NCBI GenBank assembly: GCA_947579605.1
Contig: OX388329.1
Span: 22,090,299-22,154,298 of the forward strand
From: Athripsodes cinereus
Taxonomy: Eukaryota; Arthropoda; Insecta; Trichoptera; Leptoceridae
Direction: 5' to 3'
Length of the DNA: 64,000 nucleotides
The notes beneath the pieces were generated by a model. It saw only the letters and a list, made by a program, of their open reading frames with translations, was not told the origin of the DNA and did no database searches. The translations under genes were made by a program, and so were the position numbers. This document shows, piece by piece, positions 43,522-51,330 of this stretch (the first letter of the stretch is position 1; each line of letters begins with the position of its first letter).

Positions 43522-43872
43522 TTACTCTTGAAACATATTTTTTGATATTCTGAAACACAACTCCTGAAACATTTCTTTTGATATTCTATGATTTACTACA
43601 AATTCCCCACCACTCATGCTAGACACATTTTGCGAATATCTTGCTATTCTACGCAAATTCTTTCGCTGACGAATATTAACTTGATGCCGGTTTTCCAAAT
43701 TTATAAAAAAATAATGCCAAACGAGCCATTTTTTAAAGTAATTTAATAAATTACTTCTTCTCGATTCCAAAAAAGTTACTTTCTTGCGATCGTGTATGTA
43801 ATGACAGTTAGTCGATTTCAACACAATCCCACGAAATCGAGTCAAAACGACGTCAAGAGTACCAATTTTCAA
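43522..43872 (-). pseudogene. Harbinger transposase N-terminal remnant, 116 aa
   Basis: The minus-strand open frame ends in R-R-I-A-R-Y-S-Q-N, then G-G-E-F-V-V-N-H-R-I-S-K-E-M-F-Q-E-L-C. That pattern resembles the D-E-x-F-x-x-x-F-R-L-S-K-E-x-F-x-x-L stretch near the start of Harbinger (HARBI1-like) transposases. The block R-I-S-K-E-M-F-Q-E is then repeated (R-I-S-K-N-M-F-Q-E), a tandem duplication of about 36 bp. The DDE catalytic domain is missing; a LINE-D fragment and AT-rich DNA lie where it should follow. Residues 1-60 are AT-driven and may not be genuine protein. It cannot be active. Confidence 0.45.
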
Positions 43873-44324
43873 ATTTTACACGATTTCACATCTTCTTCAA
43901 ATCAACACTTGATTCCAATGCGATCCGGCGCTAGCGTCGAATTTCAAGAGTACCATTTTGAAATTTTACGATTTTGTGATTGGGATCGAGTATCCAGAGT
44001 AACACTGCTGACACCTTAGAAAGACAATTACCCATAACTGATTTATTTTGAATTATGATATGATATGGTAGTAGTATTGTAGGTACTATTATTTATAAAC
44101 ACTGTGTATAAAAGGCGTAAGCCGTGTATATTATTATAAATAAATAAATAAATTAGGTACATGTTGCATTGGAAATACTCTTAAGAATGGTACAACATTT
44201 TCACTAAGAACCAAATAGGATATTATTATTGTAAGTATTAGTTAGGAAAAATTCTTGGAAAAAGGTAATATATAGTACCTACCTATTAATGAAAATTTCA
44301 TCTTACAGTAACATCTTATACTAT

Positions 44325-44989
44325 ACTATACTATACCCTCACGCCGTGTCCCAGATGGGGTAGGCAGAGAGAACGGAACGCCATGTCGCTCTATCCTTAC
44401 ATACTTCTTTCGCTTCCTCTACATTCATCCAGTTTCTCATACATGCACGCCGATTCCTCTTACTTAACACGCGACCGTCCTTGAGAATTTGATCCACGTG
44501 GTTAAGCCACGTGGTTCTCGGACGCCCGCGCTTCCTCACACCCTCTCTTTCAGCTAAATACACCCTCTTCGTCAATCTTACACCATCCATTCGCTCCACA
44601 TGACCAAACCATCTCAATTTATTTACACGCATTCTATCAACAACACTCCTCTTGCATCCACTCATTCTTCTAATATCCTCATTTCTTACTCTATCACGCA
44701 ATGTTTTACCTACGATTCTTCTCAGTGATCGCATCTCCACTGCATTTATTCCACTCTTGTCCTTCTTCAGCCATGTCCAAGTCTCGCTTGCATACATCAG
44801 TGTCGGTACGAGGATGGCGTTGTGCACCAGCATTTTAGCCATGTTCGAGACATTGCTATTGCTAACAATAGATCGAAGTGCACCGTTCACTCTCACACCA
44901 GCCACTTTTCTTTTTTCAATGTCCCTTTCGTACCTACCATCCCTTACAAACATACTTCCTAAATAAACATATTCGTCCACTTGCTCCAA
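44325..44989 (-). pseudogene. LINE-A fragment 8, longest open copy (216 aa)
   Basis: The uninterrupted minus-strand frame (44989-44339) encodes the post-catalytic part of a non-LTR reverse transcriptase. Its blocks are EQVDEYVYLGSMF, DGRYERDIEKRKVAGVRVNG, N-M-A-K-M-L-V-H-N, the LMYASETWTWLKK block, RDRVRNEDIRRMSGC, NKLRWFGHVERMD, GRPRTTWLNHVDQIL and R-R-A-C-M-R-N-W-M-N, ending L-S-A-Y-P-I-W-D-T-A. The family 3' end and a TATAG tail follow. The YADD catalytic core lies upstream of the truncation point, so it has no enzyme activity. Its intact frame marks it as one of the youngest LINE-A copies, and it serves as the family reference. Confidence 0.85.
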
Positions 44990-45028
44990 ACATCTTATAG
45001 TATTTGTATTTCATTTTTCATTCAATTG

Positions 45029-45276
45029 CCTTGTCTACATCTATAACCAATCTATGTCCAAGAACTACGTGGCTTGACCACGTGGATCAAATTCTCAAGG
45101 ACGGTCGCGTCTTAAGTAAGATGAATCGGTGTGCATGTATGAGAAACTGGTTGAATGTAGAGGAAGCGAAAGAGATATGTAAGGAAAGATCAACAAGGCG
45201 TTCCGTTCTCTTTGCCTACCCCACCTGGGACACGGCGTGAGGGTATAGTATAGTATAGCCTTGTCTACATTTATAA
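45029..45276 (+). mobile_element. LINE-A fragment 9 with its 18-bp target duplication
   Basis: CCTTGTCTACATCTATAA (45029-45046) and CCTTGTCTACATTTATAA (45259-45276) flank a 212-bp 5'-truncated LINE-A end (45047-45258). They differ at one base. The insert carries W-L-D-H-V-D-Q-I-L-K-D-G and later blocks, and ends in GGTATAGTATAGTATAG. This is the clearest target-primed insertion for the family. It lies in inverse orientation to fragment 8. Confidence 0.85.
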
Positions 45277-45333
45277 TTTAAAATTGTCAGTTCAAATTCT
45301 ATAAGATGCCATGTTATTGTCGTCCTCCTCCTA

Positions 45334-45722
45334 AATTTCACAATTTTTTCATACAAATATTACACTTGGAGTGTTTTTAGGTCAAAATATATAGGAAAAC
45401 ACGCCAATTAGTCTGATAAAATGATGAAAAATTACTAAATACACATACTTATTAGTTTTAAGATGTAGATACATAAAGGTTGATTGTTGCAGATCGAAAT
45501 TAAGACTAACAAATAAAAATATCAAGAATTTTTTTCATACAAATATAACACTTGGAGTGTTTTTATGTCAAAATATATAAGAAAACACGCCAAATAGTCT
45601 GATAAAATGATGAAAAATTACTATATACACATAGTTTTTAGTTTAACGATATAGATACATAAAGGTTGATTGTTACAAATCGAAATTAAGAGTAACAAAT
45701 AAAAAAAATAAAAATTATCATA
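45334..45722 (-). repeat. ~186-bp tandem repeat, two units (right arm, inverse)
   Basis: The minus strand repeats the left-arm units (40544-41090): ACACTTGGAGTGTTTTTAG, GAAAACACGCCAA, AAAATGATGAAAAATTACTA and GGTTGATTGTT appear twice about 187 bp apart on the plus strand. Confidence 0.85.
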
Positions 45723-45730
45723 CTCTCGAC

Positions 45731-46408
45731 GGATTACAAGAAAATTCTTCGAAATACAATTGTTCGAATTCACAATTGTTCGAAAAAATAATTATTCGAA
45801 TTAACAAATCTTCGAATAACATTTGTTCGACTATCAATAATTCGAATTACAATTAATGGAAAGTGAATTGTTCGACTAACATTTGTTAGATTATTCGAAT
45901 TATTTTGTATTAATCTAAATTCATTTTATTTTGATCTTCAGAAGCAGGTCATATTGACGCAATTATATTACGTTTCATATAAAACTCCAGCCATACCTCA
46001 TCCAACTTTAACGTTATTTTAGTTTCTTATGAAAATGAGGCAATGGCGTTCATACCTAATTATAAATATATTTAAATTATTTTTCCAAACGTTTGTCACT
46101 ATTTAGATAAATCGATTTCAAACTGAGTCGAATTATATAATATAACTTCGTTAAGTACGTCACTTTTCGCCGAAAATAGGAGCAATATTATCTGTCTTGA
46201 TAATAAAAATTCGAAGAATTGTGTTTCGGATAATTGTTGTTATCAATATAACGTATAAAAATTCGAACAATTGTGTTTTCTGATAATTGTGGATTCGAAT
46301 AACTGCCATTCGAATAATTGTCATTCGAAAAAAAGTTAGTTAGTACAAATGTTTTTTCGAAGAATTGTCCATTCGAATAATTGTGATTCGAATAATTTTC
46401 CTGTCACC
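45731..46408. mobile_element. TTCGAA-rich MITE with 8-9 bp target duplication
   Basis: It is flanked by CTCTCGACG on both sides (45723-45731, 46409-46417; one base may belong to the element). The left end is GGATTACAAGAAAATTCTTC. The right end, inverted, is GGTGACAGGAAAATTATTCG. Both ends continue with repeated ACAATTGTTCGAA-type words, so the termini are long imperfect inverted repeats. It splits the right arm of the foldback element, which is restored when it is removed. Target size and GG termini suit Merlin-, MULE- or hAT-like elements. Confidence 0.7.
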
Positions 46409-46473
46409 CTCTCGACGTATGTCACTTTGGCTTGATATAGCTGCGCCGTGCGAATAAGAATAACCTAAATAAA

Positions 46474-47430
46474 ATGATTCACAGTTACCTATACCTATTT
46501 CCTATTACATCTAGATATTATTATTACTGTATTATATCTCTGACAGGTTCTGGGCCTCGGCGGGCATAGGCAGAGGTCCTCCGCTCCATTTATGTCTTCC
46601 TTTCACCTAACTGCTTTTATCCCTAAATCCTTCCCTTACTGTACATTTGATCATTATTATGTATGCGCATGATTGGCGGATTTTCAGACTCGGCAAATTC
46701 TCATGTTCTTATTTTCTTTCACTGTTAGTATGTTGGCACTTGGTAAGATTTATTTTGAAATATGTTAGCAAACTTTTCTGGTTTATGTGCCGACTTTTTT
46801 TTATTTTTTTGTACTATTTATTGTAATAACTGTATATTGGTATAAAAAATAATAAATTTGAAGTGATCAATTGAATTTTGATAATTTAATGATAAAATAC
46901 CTAGCAATAAAGACTATTACAATGCATTGAGGGTCTCTCTATCCGTCTCTTTCATTTTGGCGTACAATAGTTGTGAAATATTTATTTATATACGTAAAAT
47001 ACATTAATACGTGCTAATTACAATTCTGTAAAAACAATAACAAATGTTACACACGGAAGAGATAAAAAAATGTAGTGTATGATTATGTCAAATTTATATT
47101 TTGAGGAAACCATCGACAATGAGTCTTCACATCCATCTACCAGATTACGCATTCGATGGAAGATAAATTGAAGTTTATTGGATGTAAAATCAAGGTCATT
47201 CATAGCCTGCCTACGATAAGCATCATCCTACGTGCTTATTGAAAAATTGGGTCTAAAATTATCACTTTTAATGGTATTTTATATACCAGCATAATTTATT
47301 ATACATGTATTAGATAATACGAGTATATGTACCTATATTGATAAATCGTCTATCTATCGCTCATCTAGGGAGCCCACGAAGTCAGCTAACAACTTTCCTT
47401 CAATTAACAATAATTATTATATATCTATTA
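46474..47430. other. No gene; possible retroelement 3' UTR
   Basis: The part at 46540-46720 is GC-richer (GTTCTGGGCCTCGGCGGGCA; GCAGAGGTCCTCCGCTCC) and leads to AATAAATTTGAAG near 46850. It reads like a plus-strand untranslated 3' end. It is unassigned, and the rest is AT-rich. Confidence 0.35.
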
Positions 47431-47488
47431 AGATATATCTGGGTATGTTATAAGCCCAAATACAACCTTATACGCGTTTCACACTAAA
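47431..47488 (-). mobile_element. SINE-A copy 6, 3' end only
   Basis: The minus strand has GTGTGAAACGCGTATAAGGT, then TGTATTTGGGCTTATAAC and CCCAGATATATCT. The pol III head is absent. It abuts the 3' end of LINE-C fragment 2. Confidence 0.75.
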
Positions 47489-47953
47489 GTGAGTAAGTGT
47501 GTAACAATTCATTGGATTGCTCTGCAACGAGTTTGGAGTTTCGTCTCCAGTCCTCCCTATTTTCAGCTAGTCTCTTTAGTATTTTTAATATAATCCGTAA
47601 CTTTTTGCGTATTATCCATTATGGTATGAAGTAAACACTTAACTTTTTTATAAATACACACTATATTTTATAAATGAGTAGACAATTGTTTCGTCTTTTA
47701 CCAAGACAGTATTGATAATGTCTTGGTAAAAGACGAAACAATTGTCTACTCATTTATAAAATATAGTGTGTATTTATAAAAAAGTTAAGTGTTTACTTCA
47801 TACCATAGTCTCTTTAGTTTTACGTATGTGCCACAGTTCATGTCCTTCTTCAGTTGGTCCATATAGGTGTCTATGAGTCAGCCTCACCATTTCTGCCTTC
47901 GGTCTTACCCTCCTCCGCGATGGTGATGAGCAGCCCCGGGTGCCTGATGTTGT
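47489..47953 (-). pseudogene. LINE-C fragment 2, split by a hairpin insertion
   Basis: The minus strand has the LINE-C end. The GTTGTGCA...CATCAGGCACCCGG block (about 47953-47920), GTCTATATGGACCAACTGAA and ACTGTGGCACATACGTAAAA lie right of the insertion. CTAAAGAGACTAGCTGAAAA and CAAACTCGTTGCAGAGCAAT lie left of it. These align with 58424-58640, the D-Q-L-K-R-D-M/Y-V-x-L-K-R-L-A-E-N/W-R-R C-terminal blocks. The frame is broken. Confidence 0.75.
47568..47818. repeat. 225-bp insert with perfect 89-bp inverted repeat and 13-bp flanking duplication
   Basis: TAGTCTCTTTAGT occurs at 47568-47580 and 47806-47818, and the host LINE-C has it once. Within the insert, 47620-47708 and 47719-47807 are exact reverse complements (89 bp, no mismatch), with a 10-nt loop (GTATTGATAA). 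The outermost bases of the palindrome are TA on both sides, as in a Tc1/mariner-type target. A 39-bp non-palindromic leader (47581-47619) precedes it. There are no coding frames. Confidence 0.9.
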
Positions 47954-48934
47954 GTACAATAAATTGAGTAGGTAATAATGATAAATTACATAACACCTTT
48001 ATCCGAAAAAAAACATTTTTTTTTGTATAATACTTGTGGTGATTCAAGAGTAGAATTTCTAGTGTTTTTGCCTTGATAAAAAGATAAAGGCATATAAAAT
48101 TGATTGGAAAATCTTAAGCAGGAATATTTAGAGTTATTTTTAGATACTGGGATAGTTATTATCAAATTCAATTCAAACTCAAATTTTCTTTACTCATAAA
48201 AAAACATTGACACATTTTTGAGAAAATACATTAACACATTAATTTTACTAACACAGTGTTGGTGTTGCTGCCCACTAGGTACAATGCACCTGTATTGGGG
48301 CTAAAAACAAACAAAAGTTATGTTATGTTATTTTTAATATCTTGTATAGATCTACTTATGTACCCAACATTCATTTATAATATTAAATTATTCGAATATT
48401 TCAGTAAATTTATCAATACACACATATTTAGCACAAAACTGTCCGAACAATAATGAATTGAAATACACTATGTAAGAACAATAGCTAATACAAAGCCCGA
48501 TGAAACCGGACCCCTTAAGACGATTTTAATAATAAAACGAAAAAAAAAATCGCCGTCTACTTTAAATAAAAAAATTCGGAAAAACCTATTAAACCTATAA
48601 CGACCTACATTTTGAATAATTCTTCTACTTGAATTGTTTTACCTATCACCGATATTAAACTGCTCAATTTATGTAAAGTGTGTAAAATGATCCCGAGGGA
48701 TTGGAATATTGCCTAAATATTATTATTGGGAAAATATCTTCAAGACATGGCTTGTATAATTATTTCCTGGCGAATAGGAAATTTGAAATAATTAATTGAT
48801 TGAATTAAAAAGCTCTTTTTCAAAATTAATAAACACTTAAAGGTTCACGTAAACTAAAACCCGAATAGCAGTAAAGCGTTTTATGAAGGTGGGTACATAT
48901 TTATTTAGAAGATTTTATAATACGTTGAGCATTG
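47954..48934. other. AT-rich stretch; possible LINE 3' UTR, no gene
   Basis: At 48165-48305, TTCAATTCAAACTCAAATTT and CTTTACTC, then GGTGTTGCTGCCCACTAGGT, look like a minus-strand retroelement 3' UTR with a TTTGAATTGAA-type tail. The rest is AT-rich. Confidence 0.4.
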
Positions 48935-49072
48935 AGTAAGAAGAAAATGGTATGCATGTTTGAGAAACAGAATGAATGTAGAGAAGCAAAAGAAGAACGT
49001 CAGGATAAATAAATATGGTATTCCATTCTCTTTGCTTACCCCTCTATGGACACGATGTGAGGGTATAGGTAG
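48935..49072 (+). pseudogene. LINE-A fragment 10, decayed
   Basis: GAGTAAGAAGAAAATGGTAT, then GAGAAACAGAATGAATG and AGGTATAGATAGAT-like tail sequence match the last ~130 bp of the family with many substitutions. The end reads GACACGATGTGAGGGTATAG. Confidence 0.65.
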
Positions 49073-49157
49073 ATATATACATTTTTATAATAAATATGTA
49101 ATACATAATAACTTACATTAGATAATTACACAATATTATAAAGAGCATGAACGCTAA

Positions 49158-49398
49158 TTTACTATACTACTATACTATACCCTCACGCCGTGTCCCAGGA
49201 GGGGTAGGCAGAGAGAACGGAACGCCATGTTGATCTATCCTTACATACTTCTTTCGCTTCTTCTACATTCATCCAGTTTCTCATACATGCACACTGATTC
49301 CTCTTACATAACACGCGACCGTCCTTGAGAATTTGATCCACGTGGTCAAGCCACGAACCTAGTTCTTGGACGTCCGCGCTTTCTCACACCCCCTCTGA
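49158..49398 (-). pseudogene. LINE-A fragment 11
   Basis: The minus strand covers a degenerate GRPR, D-H-V-D-Q-I-L-K-D-G, C-M-R-N-W-M-N-V and A-K-E-V-C-K-D, ending GGCGTGAGGGTATAG with TATAG units. A small insertion lies at the T-T-W block. It faces fragment 10 tail to tail, 85 bp away. Confidence 0.75.
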
Positions 49399-49580
49399 AT
49401 AAATAATAACCTATAGTGTATTAAATATGTAATATGTACCTATTGTAAGAAATGAGTTCATCAATAAAAATTAAGTATAACATTTAAATTTTCATTCTTG
49501 TACTTATCTAAATCAAAAATATACAGTTCTATAAAGCAAATAATTATTACCTCATTCTTCGGCTAAGAGTGCCTTATCAG

Positions 49581-49781
49581 AGGCCTGAGTCAATAACACA
49601 CTTTCACGTCACGTTCCCACTCCGTTAACGTTCGAGTATAGACGAAGTTGCAAGCAAGTGTCAATTTCGTTGCTAAGATACACAATAGTTACGAAAATTA
49701 ACACTTTGGCGCAACATCGTCTGCATTTGAACGCTAACGGAACGAAAACGTAACGTGAAAATGTGTTATTGACTCAGGCCT
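49581..49781. mobile_element. Harbinger-like MITE, 201 bp, CAG target duplication
   Basis: Terminal inverted repeats of about 50 bp begin AGGCCTGAGTCAATAACACA at both ends and continue through TTTCACGT(T/C)ACGTT and CCGTTA(G/A)CGTTC. CAG flanks the element on both sides (49578-49580, 49782-49784), and a CWG triplet is the PIF/Harbinger target. It is noncoding. Confidence 0.8.
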
Positions 49782-49784
49782 CAG

Positions 49785-50689
49785 GTCCCCCCGACGTTAG
49801 CTACCCTCATGGAGAAGACCTCTCTGTCCCGTAGAATCCGGAACAACTCCTACATTCGTCGTATTCCGGTCCAATCGAAAATGTTGCGCAGCCAGGACAT
49901 CTGCCTTCTGACTATGCCTACAATGTTTTTTTTCACGTCGTTTTAAGAAACAGTTATTCAAATTGTTTTAATTATATGGGTGGGTGGATTTAAAAATACT
50001 TATTTTCTATAATATTACTTCAGAGAAAAAATAGATAAATTGTTTTGAAGACTTTCACCCACGTAAGGACTTTTCGTGAGAGAAGATCTATCGAATTATG
50101 TTACTACCTATGTATATAATAAATTAGAGAATTCAGAACAAAGGAAACTAAGCTTGTAACTTATTGTATATCTCAATTTGTAGGTAAATAATATGTAAAT
50201 TAAGTGATGTATAGTATATTATTACAAAGTACATATTTACATTTAGTATAGTAGCCCGTGGCTGTCTTATCAACCTACCTACCTATATTAAATTTAATTT
50301 ACAGCTTAAAACAAAAGGCAAGGGAACGAACATGTGCCAGATCTCTGTACTAAATTGATGAAGAGTTAATTCTACCGTAGACATCTATTATACCTAGCTG
50401 CAGTAGGTACTACATTATACTGAGTAAAGGAATGATTCACCTTCAGTTATTACGGTTTATTCACATTAGATTAACCATTATTCATAAATATACCTGTATT
50501 TGATTCTACATTAAAGTAAGTTAAATAGGTACATATTATACCTGTTGTGTGAAATTACTAAGAGACTAATAAAAAAATTGCAAACCAAGCTTACACAATC
50601 TAATTTATTACTATTAGTGCTACACCAGCGGATTAACTGTATGTAGATAATTGAAAAGCATGTTGTCCTTGGTGTATCATTAAAATTTT
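49785..50689. other. AT-rich stretch, no gene seen
   Basis: The first 130 bp are GC-richer (CGTAGAATCCGGAACAACTC; GCCAGGACATCTGCCTTCTG) but have no coherent frame and no family I can name. The rest is AT-rich. Confidence 0.4.
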
Positions 50690-50745
50690 AGTTATTCAGG
50701 ATGGGTGTCTCATCGCCGAACTGAAGATATTATGTGATGTTTTAT
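50690..50745 (-). mobile_element. Element D fragment
   Basis: The minus strand has TTCAGTTCGGCGATGAGACA and CCCATCCTGAATAAC, the centre of element D. It adjoins LINE-A fragment 12. Confidence 0.55.
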
Positions 50746-50756
50746 TACGATTTGTT

Positions 50757-51330
50757 GGTGAAACATTGCGGGATAGAGTGAAGAATGAGGATATCAGGAG
50801 AATGAGCGGATGCGAGAAGAGTATTGTGGATAGAATGCGTGTAAATATCGAGTTCGTCGGTAGCCTGGAGGTAGAGTCTCGGCCTCCAGAACAAAAGGTC
50901 CGTGGTTCGATCCCAGGTGCTGGCAAACTCCCCTTTCACGGCACAAGCTTTTAGCTTAGTGTGAAAGGTGTATAAGGTTGTATTTGGGTTTATAACAAAA
51001 CCCAGATATATCTTTTTTATATATATAAAAAAAAAATAAGTTACGATAATTTGGAAATGTTGAGCGAATGCAAGATGAATGACGAAGATGATGTATTTGT
51101 CTGAAAGAGGAGGCGAGAGGAAGCGCGGACGGCCAAGAACCACGTGGATTGAGCACGTGGATCAAATCCTAAAGGACGGCGGCGTGTTGAGTAAGAGAAA
51201 TCGGCGAATATGTATGAGAAACTGGATAAGTGTGGAGGAAGCGAAAGAAGTTTGTAAGGATAGATCTATATGGCGATCCGTTCTCTCTGCCTACCCCTCA
51301 TTGACACGGCGTGAGGGTATAGATAGATAG
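50757..51330 (+). pseudogene. LINE-A fragment 12, split by SINE-A
   Basis: The left part (50757-50846) encodes L-R-D-R-V-K-N-E-D-I-R-R-M-S-G-C-E-K-S-I-V-D-R-M-R-V-N. The right part (51036-51330) resumes at K-L-R, then the degraded W-F-G-N-V-E-R, GRPRTTWIEHVDQILKDGG, N-R-R-I-C-M-R-N-W and A-K-E-V-C-K-D, ending CGGCGTGAGGGTATAG with ATAG units. Without the SINE the two halves join at VN/KL with only the A-rich junction left. It is non-functional. Confidence 0.8.
50848..51034 (+). mobile_element. SINE-A copy 7, full length, nested in LINE-A
   Basis: It has the full head (GTCGGTAGCCTGGAGGTAGA), the B box (GTGGTTCGATCCCAGG), the 3' stem-loop (TGGGTTTATAACAAAACCCA) and GATATATCTTTTT, then a TATA/A-rich tail. 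AAAT precedes the head and ends the A tract, giving a minimal target duplication hidden in the tail. Confidence 0.85.

Larger units (their letters stand above)
41717..44007. mobile_element. PIF/Harbinger-type transposon remnant, 2.29 kb
   Basis: The left end is CAGTGCTACTCTTGACACTC. The right end, inverted, is CAGTGTTACTCTGGATACTC. The terminal repeat extends over about 30 bp with mismatches. CTG flanks both sides (41714-41716, 44008-44010). Three-base CWG or TWA target duplications are the established PIF/Harbinger mark. Inside are a partial Myb/SANT-like gene (+) and the N-terminus of a transposase (-), the two proteins Harbinger elements encode. The catalytic part of the transposase is absent, so it is defective. 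Confidence 0.75.
40384..46465. mobile_element. Composite foldback-type transposon, 6.08 kb, 8-bp target duplication
   Basis: The left terminus is AGGTTGGTCTTATTCGCACG and the right terminus, inverted, is GGTTATTCTTATTCGCACGG. Perfect TAAATAAA lies on both sides (40376-40383, 46466-46473); it is low-complexity but exactly placed. Inward, both arms carry GCAGC, the ATATCAAGCCAAAGTGACAT block, ACGTC and then ~186-bp tandem units. The left arm (40384-41090) has three units. The right arm (45334-46465) has two and is split by a MITE. The interior holds later insertions only. No transposase of its own was recognised, so the superfamily is unknown. Confidence 0.75.
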
